From: Qipengyuania polymorpha
Lineage (GTDB): Bacteria > Pseudomonadota > Alphaproteobacteria > Sphingomonadales > Sphingomonadaceae
DNA: 64,000 bases
Direction of reading: 5' to 3'
Assembly: GCF_019711435.1 (NCBI RefSeq)
Contig: NZ_JAIGNK010000004.1
Coordinates: 124,001 to 188,000, forward strand
Below, piece by piece: positions 8,113 to 16,247 of the stretch; the first letter of the stretch is position 1; each line of letters begins with the position of its first letter. The notes under the pieces were generated by a model, which made no database searches, was not told the origin of the DNA, and saw nothing but the letters and a program-made list of their open reading frames with translations. A program made the translations under genes and the position numbers.

Positions 8113-8885
8113 TGACCGTTCGTATCCGCGTCATTCCCTGCCTCGACGTGCGCGACGGGCGTGTGGTGAAGGGGGTCAATTTCGTCGACCTCAAGGATGC
8201 CGGCGACCCGGTCGAGCAGGCGCAAGCCTATGACCGCGCCGGGGCGGACGAGCTGTGCTTTCTCGACATCTCCGCCAGCCACGAAGGGCGCGGGACGCTG
8301 CTCGACATGGTGCGGCGCACGGCGGCGGTGTGCTTCATGCCGCTGACCGTCGGGGGCGGGGTGCGCAGTGTCGAGGATGCGCGTGCGCTGCTCTTGGCAG
8401 GCGCGGACAAGGTTGCAGTCAATTCCGCTGCTGTTTCGCGGCCCGAGCTGGTGCGCGAGATTGCCGAGAAGTTCGGCAGCCAGTGTGTCGTGGCCAGCGT
8501 CGATGCGCGCGCGCGGACCGAGGGCGAGGGCTTTCGCGGCTGGGAAATCTACACCCACGGTGGCCGCAAGCCGACCGGCATCGACGCGGTCGAGCATGCG
8601 CAAAAGCTGGCCGAACTCGGCGCGGGCGAACTTCTCGTCACCTCGATGGACGGCGACGGGACGAAGCAGGGCTACGACCTCGAACTGACCCGTGCGATTG
8701 CCGACAGCGTTTCGGTGCCCGTCATCGCCAGCGGCGGCGTGGGTACGCTCGACCATCTCGTCGAAGGGGTGACGCAGGGCCATGCCAGCGCCGTGCTCGC
8801 CGCCTCCATCTTCCACTTCGGCCAGCACTCCATCGGCGAGGCGCACCGCGCGCTTCGTGCGGCGGGCTTGCCTGCGCGCGGCTGA
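8112..8885 (+). CDS. hisF: Imidazole glycerol phosphate synthase, cyclase subunit
   Basis: A 257-residue barrel that uses ammonia from HisH to convert PRFAR into imidazole glycerol phosphate and AICAR. The signature '[18 protein letters not shown]' with the first catalytic Asp, '[14 protein letters not shown]', '[16 protein letters not shown]' with the second catalytic Asp, and '[15 protein letters not shown]' are all intact. The start at 8112 overlaps the stop of the preceding gene. The barrel is related to HisA in the same operon. Confidence 0.97.
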   Translation: MTVRIRVIPCLDVRDGRVVKGVNFVDLKDAGDPVEQAQAYDRAGADELCFLDISASHEGRGTLLDMVRRTAAVCFMPLTVGGGVRSVEDARALLLAGADKVAVNSAAVSRPELVREIAEKFGSQCVVASVDARARTEGEGFRGWEIYTHGGRKPTGIDAVEHAQKLAELGAGELLVTSMDGDGTKQGYDLELTRAIADSVSVPVIASGGVGTLDHLVEGVTQGHASAVLAASIFHFGQHSIGEAHRALRAAGLPARG

Positions 8886-8905
8886 ACGCCCTAGGACTCG
8901 AACCC

Positions 8906-9220
8906 ATGGATACGCTGACCCGCCTCGAGGCTACCATCGCCCAGCGCCTCACCGCTTCGCCGGAGGAAAGCTACGTGGCCAAGCTCAATTCCAAGGGCCT
9001 TGCGAAGATTGCGCAGAAGGTCGGCGAGGAAGCGGTCGAGACCGTCATCGCCGCCATGTCCGGCACGCGCGAGGAACTGGTGTCCGAGAGCGCGGACCTC
9101 TTGATGCACCTCATCGTCCTGCTGCAGAAACAGGGTGTTTCGCTGGAGCAGGTCATGGCCGAACTGGACCGGCGCGAAGGCGTCTCGGGCCTCGAGGAAA
9201 AAGCGAGCAGGAGCGAATAG
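8906..9220 (+). CDS. hisE: Phosphoribosyl-ATP diphosphatase
   Basis: A 104-residue all-helical enzyme that removes pyrophosphate from PR-ATP (second step of histidine synthesis). The MazG-like metal-binding pattern is visible as 'KVGEEAVETVIAA' followed by 'ESADLLMHLIVLL' (the EExxE and ExxD arrangement). It is separate from hisI, which is not in the window. The ATG at 8906 lies 20 bases after hisF. Confidence 0.95.
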   Translation: MDTLTRLEATIAQRLTASPEESYVAKLNSKGLAKIAQKVGEEAVETVIAAMSGTREELVSESADLLMHLIVLLQKQGVSLEQVMAELDRREGVSGLEEKASRSE

Positions 9221-9222
9221 TC

Positions 9223-9603
9223 ATGCCCATCGACCCGACCAAGCCCTATGATGACGAGAACATCTTCGCCAAAATCCTGCGCGGCGAAATTCCCTCGTCG
9301 AAGGTTTACGAGGACGAATGGGCCTTCGCTTTCGAGGACATCAACCCGCAGGCCGAGGTCCACACGCTGGTCATCCCCAAGGGGCGCTATGTCAGCTGGG
9401 ACGATTTCAGCGCGAAGGCTTCGGCAGAGGAAATCGCCGGTTTCGTTCGTGCCGTCGGCAAGGTTGCGCGCGACAAGGGCCTCGTCGAGCCGGGTTACCG
9501 CATGATGGCCAATGTCGGCGCGCACGGCGGTCAGGAAGTGCCGCACCTTCACGTCCATATCTTCGGCGGAGAGCCTCTGGGCCCGATGATTGCGCGCCGT
9601 TAG
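9223..9603 (+). CDS. hinT: HIT family hydrolase (HinT-like)
   Basis: A 126-residue histidine-triad protein. The triad motif 'HLHVHIFGG' lies near the C-terminus and the N-terminal 'IFAKILRGEIPSSKVYED' is typical of the HinT/PKCI branch, which hydrolyses purine nucleoside phosphoramidates. It starts two bases after the hisE stop, so it is the likely last gene of the his transcript, a common linkage in Alphaproteobacteria. Confidence 0.93.
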   Translation: MPIDPTKPYDDENIFAKILRGEIPSSKVYEDEWAFAFEDINPQAEVHTLVIPKGRYVSWDDFSAKASAEEIAGFVRAVGKVARDKGLVEPGYRMMANVGAHGGQEVPHLHVHIFGGEPLGPMIARR

Positions 9604-9673
9604 TCGCGCGCCAGAGTCGCTTCGTCGTTTGACGTTGCGCCCGGACTCCCCGCTACGCTAGACGCGGCCTCCT

Positions 9674-10129
9674 ATGGACGAGAGGCCCAATCCCCCCGAC
9701 GGTGTCATCAACGGCGACACGCATCTCTATGCCGTGCGCGCCTATTACGAAGACACCGACCTGTCCGGTATCGTCTATCACGCGAATTACCTGCGCTGGT
9801 TCGAGCGTGCGCGCAGCGACCTGCTTCGCCGGCTCGACATCGACCAGCGCGCAGCGATCGAGGAAGGCGGCGGCGCCTATGCCGTTTCCGAGATTAACCT
9901 CAAGTATTTGCGCCCCGCTAAGCTAGATGACGACATCACCATCCACACGCGCTGCACCGAACTGAAGGCCGCGTCCTGCCGGATGCACCAGAAGGCGTTT
10001 CGCGGCGAAGAACTCCTTGCCGAGGCACATTTGCGCGTCGGTTTCGTTTCACCCAATGGCCGGCCCATCCGCCAGCCCGAAGAATGGCGTGCGGCCTTCG
10101 CGCGCTTCGTCGACCAGACCGAGGATTGA
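9674..10129 (+). CDS. ybgC: YbgC-type acyl-CoA thioesterase
   Basis: A 151-residue hot-dog fold protein. The catalytic motif 'YYEDTDLSGIVYHANYLRWFERAR' places the usual Asp and the His of 'YHANY'. It is the first gene of the tol-pal cluster, overlapping tolQ (TGATG). YbgC hydrolyses acyl-CoA/ACP thioesters and is genetically tied to Tol-Pal without being part of the trans-envelope complex. Length matches the family; the start at 9674 lies shortly upstream of the homology. Confidence 0.93.
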   Translation: MDERPNPPDGVINGDTHLYAVRAYYEDTDLSGIVYHANYLRWFERARSDLLRRLDIDQRAAIEEGGGAYAVSEINLKYLRPAKLDDDITIHTRCTELKAASCRMHQKAFRGEELLAEAHLRVGFVSPNGRPIRQPEEWRAAFARFVDQTED

Positions 10130-10818
10130 TGACCACTCTTCCGCTTCTCGCCGCCACGCGGCTCGACCCCATCCAGCTGTTCCTCGATGCCGATATCGTC
10201 GTACAGGCAGTGATGGCAGGCCTTCTCCTCGCCAGTGTCTGGGTATGGGCCATCATCGTTTCCTTCAGCCTCCGCATGCGCAAGCTGAAGGATGTGCAGA
10301 CCCGCTATGAGGGCGAGTTCTGGCAGGCCGACAATTTCGACAGCTTCATGTCCGAACGCGGCGGGCGCGACATTCCCTCTGCCCGCGTGGCACAAGCGGG
10401 CGTTGCCGAATGGCGGCGCTCGACCAAGGGCGAGATCCGCGACCGCGAGGCGCTGAGAGGCCGCATTGCGACGGCCATGGACAGCCAGATTGCGCAGGAA
10501 GCAGACGACATTGCCGAGCGCCTGAACTTCCTCGCCACGGTCGGATCGGTCGCGCCTTTCGTCGGCCTGTTCGGCACCGTTTGGGGCATCATGAACAGCT
10601 TCTTCCAGATTGGCGTGCAGGAAAGCTCTTCGCTCGCGGTGGTCGCGCCGGGTATTTCCGAAGCGCTTTTCGCCACCGCCATCGGCCTCTTCGCCGCCAT
10701 CCCGGCAGTGATTGCCTACAACCGCTTCAGCCACTCGGTCGAACGGTTCGAGAGCCGACTGCACCGTTTCTCCGACAAGCTGCACGCCAGCTTCAGCCGC
10801 CAGCTGGAGCAGCGCTGA
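10129..10818 (+). CDS. tolQ: Tol-Pal proton channel subunit TolQ
   Basis: A 229-residue inner-membrane protein of the MotA/TolQ/ExbB family. One membrane helix lies near residues 22-44 and two follow in the C-terminal half, with the family block 'ATVGSVAPFVGLFGTVWGIMNSF' and 'GISEALFATAIGLFAAIPAVIAYN'. It forms the stator with TolR that uses proton-motive force for outer-membrane constriction. It overlaps ybgC by one base and is followed directly by tolR. Confidence 0.97.
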   Translation: MTTLPLLAATRLDPIQLFLDADIVVQAVMAGLLLASVWVWAIIVSFSLRMRKLKDVQTRYEGEFWQADNFDSFMSERGGRDIPSARVAQAGVAEWRRSTKGEIRDREALRGRIATAMDSQIAQEADDIAERLNFLATVGSVAPFVGLFGTVWGIMNSFFQIGVQESSSLAVVAPGISEALFATAIGLFAAIPAVIAYNRFSHSVERFESRLHRFSDKLHASFSRQLEQR

Positions 10819-10819
10819 C

Positions 10820-11299
10820 ATGGCGATGGCGCTCGGATCGGGCAATGGCACGCGCCGACGCAGGGGGCGCGGCGGGCGGCGGCCCATGTCGGAAATCAAC
10901 GTCACGCCCTTTGTCGACGTGATGCTGGTACTGCTCATCATCTTCATGGTCACCGCGCCCATGCTGACCGCCGGCGTGCCCATCCAGCTGCCCGACAGCC
11001 GCGCCAATGCGCTGCCGCAGGAACAGCAGCAGATATCGATGAGCATCGACGGCGAAGGCTATGTTTATATCGACGACAACCAGGTGCCCGTGGGCGGTCT
11101 TCCCGCCGCGCTCGAAGCCTTGCCGCGCACCGGCGAAGGGCCCGATATCACGCTGCGTGCCGACCGCAGCCTCGACTATGGCCGCGTGATGGCGGTGATG
11201 GGCGAATTGAACCGCGCCGGTCTCAATCGTATTTCGCTGGTGACCAATGGCGGGCAATCGGCCCCGCCGGTCAACAATGGTTCACCTTCGGAAGAATAG
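10820..11299 (+). CDS. tolR: Tol-Pal stator subunit TolR
   Basis: A 159-residue ExbD/TolR protein. After a basic N-terminus comes 'MSEINVTPFVDVMLVLLIIFMVTAP', the single helix with the conserved Asp that carries protons in the TolQ-TolR channel. The periplasmic part ends in an unusual 'SAPPVNNGSPSEE' tail. It begins one base after the tolQ stop. Confidence 0.97.
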   Translation: MAMALGSGNGTRRRRGRGGRRPMSEINVTPFVDVMLVLLIIFMVTAPMLTAGVPIQLPDSRANALPQEQQQISMSIDGEGYVYIDDNQVPVGGLPAALEALPRTGEGPDITLRADRSLDYGRVMAVMGELNRAGLNRISLVTNGGQSAPPVNNGSPSEE

Positions 11300-11312
11300 T
11301 CGGACCGCCAGG

Positions 11313-12107
11313 ATGGAGAGAACCGGCATCAGGGCAGAGGAGAAAACGGGGCTTATCGTCGCCGTCGTCCTGCACCTTGCCGTGCTGGCCCTGCTGTTGG
11401 TGCAGGCCATGCTGCCCGCACCGATCATCCCGAAGACCGAGCGCATGACCGTGAGCCTCGCCGAGGATGTCGGGCTGGAAGCAACCGCGCCCGATCCTGT
11501 CGAGGAAAGCAGTGCCGCGATTGCGCCGACCCTGTCGGATTCGCCCGCGCCTGCGCCGGAAATCCTCGACGCGCCGAGCGAGCCGGTGGTCGAAAGGCCG
11601 ACCAAGCGCGTGCAGTCGCCGGTCCCCGCACCGGGCGCAACAACGAAGCCGCGCCGCGAAACCCCCCGCGAAACCGCGAAGCCCAAGTCGAGCGAAACGG
11701 GCGGCGGCTCGCGCATCGGACAGGATTTCCTCGCCGGTTCGGGCGACAGCACCCGTACAAGTGAAACGCGCACACCCGCTTCGCAAATTGGTTCGCAGGC
11801 CAAGGCCTCGCTGTTCCAGGCGGTCGGACGGCAGCTGCGCCCGCATTGGCGGCCCGTCGATGGCGCGGACCGCGAGCTGCTGGTCTCGCAGGTGCGGTTC
11901 CGATTGAATCCGGACGGCAGCCTCAATGGCTCGCCTGTCCTTCGCGGTCAGCGCGGCGTTACCGACGCCAACCGCGCCCAAGCCGGACGGCATGGCGAGA
12001 ACGCCATTCGCGCCGTCCAACTCGCAGCCCCCTTTGACCTTCCGCCCGAATATTACGAGGCGTGGAAGGTGGTCACGGTAGATTTCGACTGGAAGCTTTC
12101 GCAATGA
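11313..12107 (+). CDS. tolA: TolA/TonB-type energy transducer of the Tol system
   Basis: A 264-residue protein with a short cytoplasmic start, one membrane helix ('LIVAVVLHLAVLALLLVQAML'), a Pro/Ala/Glu/Lys-rich periplasmic spacer of about 100 residues, and a C-terminal TonB/TolA-like domain ('LRPHWRPVDGADRELLVSQVRFRLNPDGSL'). Sequence similarity in this protein is weak, so the call rests on position between tolR and tolB and on domain order. The ATG at 11313 follows GCCAGG; the stop overlaps the tolB start. Confidence 0.9.
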   Translation: MERTGIRAEEKTGLIVAVVLHLAVLALLLVQAMLPAPIIPKTERMTVSLAEDVGLEATAPDPVEESSAAIAPTLSDSPAPAPEILDAPSEPVVERPTKRVQSPVPAPGATTKPRRETPRETAKPKSSETGGGSRIGQDFLAGSGDSTRTSETRTPASQIGSQAKASLFQAVGRQLRPHWRPVDGADRELLVSQVRFRLNPDGSLNGSPVLRGQRGVTDANRAQAGRHGENAIRAVQLAAPFDLPPEYYEAWKVVTVDFDWKLSQ

Positions 12108-13486
12108 AGAAACTGATCATCACCGCAATCGCCTTTGCAGCGGCTCCGCTGGCGGCGCAGAACCAGGACCTCGGCGAGCCGATGGCGGAAGGCCAGGACG
12201 TCGAGACCATCGAGGAAGAAGAGGGCCTCTCCGGCTCGGTCAGCTTTGAGGGCAATCTCGACGACCTCGGCATCGCCATCCCCGCCTTCGCGACCGACCG
12301 CAATGTCGCAACCCCTGCCAATGCGAACGGGACTGAAGCACTCGGCCTCGAACTGGCGCGCGTCATCACTTCGGACCTGCGCAACAATGGCCTGTTCAAG
12401 CCGACGGGGCCGGACTCGCTTCCGCGTCCGAGCGCTGCCGACATCCAGTCGCCCGTATGGTCGACATGGGGCGTACGCGGTGCGGAAATGCTCGTCCACG
12501 GCTATGTCCGCGCGCGCAGCGACGATAGGCTGACGGTGGGTTGCTACCTCTACGACATGGAATTGAAGAGCCGCCTCGTGGCCGAGGGCTGGGTGGTGTC
12601 GCCTGCCGACTGGCGCCGCGCCGCGCACAAATGCGCCGACCTCATCTATTCGCGCCTCACCGGCGAGAGCCCGTTCTTCGACAGCCGCATCGCCTATATT
12701 GCCGAGACGGGGCCGAAGGATAACCGCGTCAAGCGCCTCGCCATCATGGATAGCGACGGGGCGAACCATCGCTTCATCACAACCGGTCGCTCGACCGCGC
12801 TCACGCCGCGCTATTCGCCCGACTACAAGAAGCTGACGTATCTCAGCTATGTCGACGGCAATCCGCGCATTTATGTCTACGACATCGGCACCGGCAAGCA
12901 GACGCTGGTGACGCAGAGCGAGAACCCGACCTTCGCCCCGCGCTGGAGCCCCGACGGGCGCTGGATCCTCTATTCGATGGCCGTGGGCGGCAATACCGAC
13001 ATCTACCGCGTCTCGGCGCAGGGCGGACGCAGCGAGCGCCTGACCGACACGCCTGGCATCGACATCGGCGGGTCCTATTCGCCCGACGGCAGCAAGATCG
13101 TGTTCGAAAGCGACCGTTCGGGCGCGCAGCAGTGCTATGTCATGGATGCCGACGGCGGCAACCAGCGCCGCATCAGCTTCGGCGGTTCGCGCTGTGCGAC
13201 GCCCGAATGGAGCCCGCGCGGCGACCAGATTGCCTTCACCAACGCCAGCAGCTTCAATGTCTCGGTCATGTCGCCCTCGGGCGGCAATGTCCGCACGCTG
13301 ACGCGCGGCTGGCAGGACGAGGCCCCGACCTGGGCGCCCAACGGCCGCATCATCCAGTTCTTCCGCACCGAGCGTAACAGCGGCAAGACTTCGCTCTGGC
13401 AGGTGGACCTTACCGGCGAGAACGAGCGCAGCCTGCCGACGCCGGTCGATGCGTCGGACCCCGCATGGGGACCGATTTTACCGTAA
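12104..13486 (+). CDS. tolB: Tol-Pal periplasmic beta-propeller TolB
   Basis: A 460-residue protein with a signal peptide ending near 'APLAAQ'. An N-terminal alpha/beta domain follows, then a six-bladed propeller with WD40-like TolB repeats: 'RYSPDYKKLTYLSY', 'RWSPDGRWILYSM', 'SYSPDGSKIVFESD', 'EWSPRGDQIAFTN' and 'TWAPNGRIIQFF'. TolB binds Pal and is released by TolA. An acidic insert (about 25-50) precedes the domain. It overlaps the tolA stop. Confidence 0.97.
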   Translation: MKKLIITAIAFAAAPLAAQNQDLGEPMAEGQDVETIEEEEGLSGSVSFEGNLDDLGIAIPAFATDRNVATPANANGTEALGLELARVITSDLRNNGLFKPTGPDSLPRPSAADIQSPVWSTWGVRGAEMLVHGYVRARSDDRLTVGCYLYDMELKSRLVAEGWVVSPADWRRAAHKCADLIYSRLTGESPFFDSRIAYIAETGPKDNRVKRLAIMDSDGANHRFITTGRSTALTPRYSPDYKKLTYLSYVDGNPRIYVYDIGTGKQTLVTQSENPTFAPRWSPDGRWILYSMAVGGNTDIYRVSAQGGRSERLTDTPGIDIGGSYSPDGSKIVFESDRSGAQQCYVMDADGGNQRRISFGGSRCATPEWSPRGDQIAFTNASSFNVSVMSPSGGNVRTLTRGWQDEAPTWAPNGRIIQFFRTERNSGKTSLWQVDLTGENERSLPTPVDASDPAWGPILP

Positions 13487-13568
13487 GTGCATTGGTTTTA
13501 CCGTGGGGACGGTTGATCCGATGGGGGCCAAGAATGAGTTCCACCGCTGTTTAAAAGGGGACAGCACT

Positions 13569-14081
13569 ATGAATACCCGTATTGCCACTGCCGTGATGCT
13601 TTCTTCCGCACTCGCGCTGGCGGCTTGCCAGAAGAAGGCACCCGAAGAACTTCCGCCGATGCCGGAGGAAATGCCTGTCGCCACGCCGACGCCTACGCCT
13701 GCGGGCCCAGCCGTCGGTTCGATGGAACACTTCCTTGCCGCTGTCGGCCAGGCCAACACGGTCGTCTATTTCGACACCGACCGCTACAACATCGATGCCG
13801 AAGACAGCGCCAAGTTGCAGCGGCAGGCGCAGTATTTCAGCCAGTATTCGAACGTCACCTTCACCATCGAAGGCCATGCCGACGAACGCGGGACGCGCGA
13901 ATACAACCTCGCACTGGGTGAGCGCAGGGCCAATTCGGCGAAGAACTACCTCGTCAGCCTCGGCATTCCTGCCAGTCGTATCCGCACCGTGAGCTACGGC
14001 AAGGAACGTCCGGTGGCCTTGGGCTCAAATGAAAGCGCATGGGCGCAGAACCGCCGCGCGGCGACTGTCACCATCAACTGA
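13569..14081 (+). CDS. pal: Peptidoglycan-associated lipoprotein Pal
   Basis: A 170-residue lipoprotein: signal peptide 'TAVMLSSALALAAC' with the lipobox Cys, a proline-rich linker, and the OmpA-like peptidoglycan-binding domain with 'VTFTIEGHADERGTREYNLALGERRA' holding the Asp and Arg that contact diaminopimelate. The ATG at 13569 is the only start that gives a lipoprotein signal. Two near-identical 'TTTTACCGT' words sit in the 82-bp gap after tolB. A terminator follows. Confidence 0.97.
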   Translation: MNTRIATAVMLSSALALAACQKKAPEELPPMPEEMPVATPTPTPAGPAVGSMEHFLAAVGQANTVVYFDTDRYNIDAEDSAKLQRQAQYFSQYSNVTFTIEGHADERGTREYNLALGERRANSAKNYLVSLGIPASRIRTVSYGKERPVALGSNESAWAQNRRAATVTIN

Positions 14082-14097
14082 TTGGTGCACCGACAAA

Positions 14098-14129
14098 CAA
14101 AAAGCCCCGGTTCACGCCGGGGCTTTTTT
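14098..14129. terminator. Bidirectional terminator between pal and a small secreted protein gene
   Basis: A 10-bp perfect stem (AAAGCCCCGG / CCGGGGCTTT) with a six-base loop is flanked by A-rich sequence on the left and six T on the right. It therefore works on both strands, serving pal on plus and the small gene at 14152-14304 on minus. Confidence 0.9.
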
Positions 14130-14151
14130 GTTTCTGGCGGGGGCGAAGCGC

Positions 14152-14304
14152 TCAGCGCGAGGCTTCGAACCCGATGAGCGGAGCTGCTGCAGCCGAGGAA
14201 TGCGCATCGGATGCAGCACCGGTATTCGCCAGCGTCGAGGCGAGCGCGACGAAAGCCATGCTCAGCACGGCGATGGTGGCGGAGAGGGATAGCTGTTTGC
14301 TCAT
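14152..14304 (-). CDS. Small secreted or membrane peptide, 50 residues
   Basis: From ATG 14304 the product has a clear Sec-type signal ('LSATIAVLSMAFVALASTLA') followed by about 25 small polar residues rich in Ala and Ser. No domain is recognisable. It has its own terminator and, 35 bases upstream of its start, the palindrome GTTGCAATGCAAC that also precedes rsh. That supports a transcribed gene rather than a chance frame. Confidence 0.55.
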   Translation of the reverse strand: MSKQLSLSATIAVLSMAFVALASTLANTGAASDAHSSAAAAPLIGFEASR

Positions 14305-14339
14305 ATGCGGCCCCTTAGGCGGTCGTTTCTTAACGTCTC

Positions 14340-14352
14340 GTTGCAATGCAAC
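14340..14352. promoter_or_regulatory. Palindromic operator candidate GTTGCAATGCAAC
   Basis: A 13-bp palindrome with one central mismatch-free A/T base, 35 bases upstream of the small secreted protein gene on the minus strand. A further half site (TTGCAAC) lies 9 bases to the right. The reverse complement of exactly this 13-mer occurs at 29,800-29,812, just upstream of rsh. The factor that would bind is not known to me. Confidence 0.45.
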
Positions 14353-14451
14353 ATTTCACATTGCAACTGGTTCCCACGTCCTTGCGAACTTCGCCAGCAT
14401 CCCTAGATTGACCGCCATGCCCGCTCGACCAACGACATTTCCGGCCCGCTG

Positions 14452-14985
14452 ATGCCCAAGGCGCGGCGATCCAACGACTGGGGCTTTCCCCGCTGGCGTG
14501 GCTATGACGAGAGCCGCGAGGCCGCGACCGTGCGCCTGTGCGATCGCCATGGCTGCGAGGAAAAGGGTGATTGCCCCGCGCCCAAATCGCCCAACAGCCC
14601 CGAACGCTGGTACTTTTGCCAGCGCCATGCGGCCGAATACAATTCCAAGTGGGACTATTTCGAAGGCCTCGACAAGGCCGAGAAAGAAGCGCGCGCCAAG
14701 TCCGAGAAGGCCGAGAACGCAGGCTACGCCGAGGCGCAGCACTATGGCTGGGGCGGCTCGGGCGACGGCTCGCGCAGCGCCGACGAAATGCGCGCGCTGG
14801 AAGTGCTCGAACTCGAGAGCGATGCCGATTTCGCGGCGGTGAAGAAAGCGTGGCGCGTAAAGGCAAAAGCGGTCCATCCGGATGTGAAGCCGGGGGACAA
14901 GGAAGCCGCGGACGCGTTCCAGAAATACCAGCTCGCCTATGAAGTTCTGAAGTCCGCCGAGGAAAGGCGCGAGTGGAAGGGCTGA
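14452..14985 (+). CDS. J-domain protein with N-terminal Cys/His cluster
   Basis: A 177-residue protein. Residues 25-60 contain a Cys/His-rich stretch (LCDRHGCEEKGDC, then FCQRHAAEY) that looks like a metal site. The C-terminus is a J domain ('ALEVLELESDADFAAVKKAWRVKA') with the HPD motif intact as 'VHPDVKPGD', so it should stimulate a DnaK ATPase. This architecture is common in Alphaproteobacteria outside the DnaJ core family. It stands alone, divergent from the small secreted gene. Confidence 0.88.
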   Translation: MPKARRSNDWGFPRWRGYDESREAATVRLCDRHGCEEKGDCPAPKSPNSPERWYFCQRHAAEYNSKWDYFEGLDKAEKEARAKSEKAENAGYAEAQHYGWGGSGDGSRSADEMRALEVLELESDADFAAVKKAWRVKAKAVHPDVKPGDKEAADAFQKYQLAYEVLKSAEERREWKG

Positions 14986-15083
14986 ACGGGTTCCGACCCT
15001 GCCTGTCCCACATGTATGAAAACGACATTAACCCTTTGTTGGCGCTTTCGGCGTAAATACTGGCCCGCGTATAAGGGCTAATC

Positions 15084-15359
15084 ATGCAGACACGGACAAC
15101 AAACCGACAGGGAAGCAATATCGTGCTTCAGTGCCGCACGCCGGTCCAGCGTGCGCAGGCCCTGATGTGCGATATTTCCGAGACCGGTTGCCGCATCGAG
15201 CTGTTCGATGGCTATGTCAGCAAGGGCTCGACGATCTTCTTCGAAATCGACCATCGCAACGAGCTTGCCGGGCAGATTGTCTGGGTCCGCGGCAGCGAAG
15301 CCGGCGTCAAATTCATGCACAAGCTGAGCGCGGTTGTTCGGGCAGCGCTCGAACTCTGA
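15084..15359 (+). CDS. PilZ domain protein
   Basis: A 91-residue single PilZ domain. The N-terminal 'RQGSNIVLQCRTP' resembles the c-di-GMP-binding RxxxR region in degenerate form, and 'CDISETGCRIEL' matches the D/NxSxxG motif with Gly present. These small proteins act as c-di-GMP receptors, though a binding claim is uncertain because the first motif has a single clear Arg pattern. A TTAAC box lies about 55 bases upstream, which could be a CtrA half-site. It is convergent with the ATP-grasp gene, with stops touching. Confidence 0.82.
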   Translation: MQTRTTNRQGSNIVLQCRTPVQRAQALMCDISETGCRIELFDGYVSKGSTIFFEIDHRNELAGQIVWVRGSEAGVKFMHKLSAVVRAALEL

Positions 15360-16247
15360 TCAGGCCAGCCGCCGCTTTATCGCGGTTGCGACCCGCATTC
15401 CCAAGCCGGGCCCCTGCTCGGGATAGAGGTAAGGCTCGATAGCCTCTGCCTCCATGACGGCCAGCTCCCCCGACGGCAGCCGCGCCATGTCCACGCGGCA
15501 ATAGAGCAGGTCGGTGAAGGGCAGGGCGGCTACGACCGCCTGCGCGTGCGCGAGGTCGGCCGGCTCCGGCACATAATCTTCTTCGCGTCCGCCATAGAGC
15601 GACTGGATACGGTATTCACCCTCGGCAGCGCGTTTCAGCACGCCATGGCTGAACGCGCCATCGATGAAGACGAAAGTGTATTCGCCTTCGTCGACGACGC
15701 TGGGGAGGAATGGCTGGACCATGCATGCGCGGCCCATGTGCCAGTTGCTGTCGGGCAGGTCTTCGCGCGTGAAGCTGTGCTGGCCGAGCCCGCCTGCGCC
15801 GACCTGTCGCTTCACCACGACCCGGCCGGTCCCGAACATCTCCATCGCGGCGAGGACATCGTCGCGTCCGGCGTCCTCCAGCCATACGGTCGGAACGATA
15901 TTCGCACCGCGCTCTTCGAGTTCGCGCAGGTAGGTTTTCTCGGTGTTCCAGCGCACCACCCTGGGCGGATTGCACACGGCGATGCCCATCCCCGCCAGCG
16001 CTTCGAGCCGGACGAGAAATTCTGTCGGATGGTCCTGATAATCCCAGGCCGTTCCCAGCAGGACCAGGGCCAGGCCCTCGAATTCGCGAAGCGGAGCGCG
16101 CCAGTCTATCTCGACCAGTTCCAGCCCCTCTGCGGCGAATGCCGGACGCAGCGCCGCGACTTCCAGATCGTGCTCGAATGCATCACCCCGCCGGGGGCCG
16201 TGCCCCGGCAAGGTGTCTGCACAGGCAAGGAAGCCGATGCGGGTCAG
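15360..16247 (-). CDS. ATP-grasp (glutathione synthetase-like) protein, probable CTG start
   Basis: The protein has 'FVRLEALAGMGIAVCNPPRVVRWNTEKTYL', a lysine-bearing 'RVVVKRQVGAGGLGQHSFTRED' loop and 'CRVDMARLPSGELAVMEAEAIEPYLY', the ATP-grasp Mg-binding strand. These enzymes join a carboxylate to an amine or thiol with ATP. In-frame homology-like sequence (TRIGFLACADTLPGHGPRRGD) extends past the first TTG (16211) to a CTG at 16247-16245, which overlaps the stop of the upstream gene as CTGA. No ATG, GTG or TTG fits, so I call a CTG start, giving 295 residues. The substrate is unknown. Confidence 0.82.
   Translation of the reverse strand: MTRIGFLACADTLPGHGPRRGDAFEHDLEVAALRPAFAAEGLELVEIDWRAPLREFEGLALVLLGTAWDYQDHPTEFLVRLEALAGMGIAVCNPPRVVRWNTEKTYLRELEERGANIVPTVWLEDAGRDDVLAAMEMFGTGRVVVKRQVGAGGLGQHSFTREDLPDSNWHMGRACMVQPFLPSVVDEGEYTFVFIDGAFSHGVLKRAAEGEYRIQSLYGGREEDYVPEPADLAHAQAVVAALPFTDLLYCRVDMARLPSGELAVMEAEAIEPYLYPEQGPGLGMRVATAIKRRLA

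Noticed and set aside
15020-15040. TTAAC box before the PilZ gene as a CtrA site
   Set aside because: Only a half-site; the TTAA-N7-TTAA pattern is not complete.
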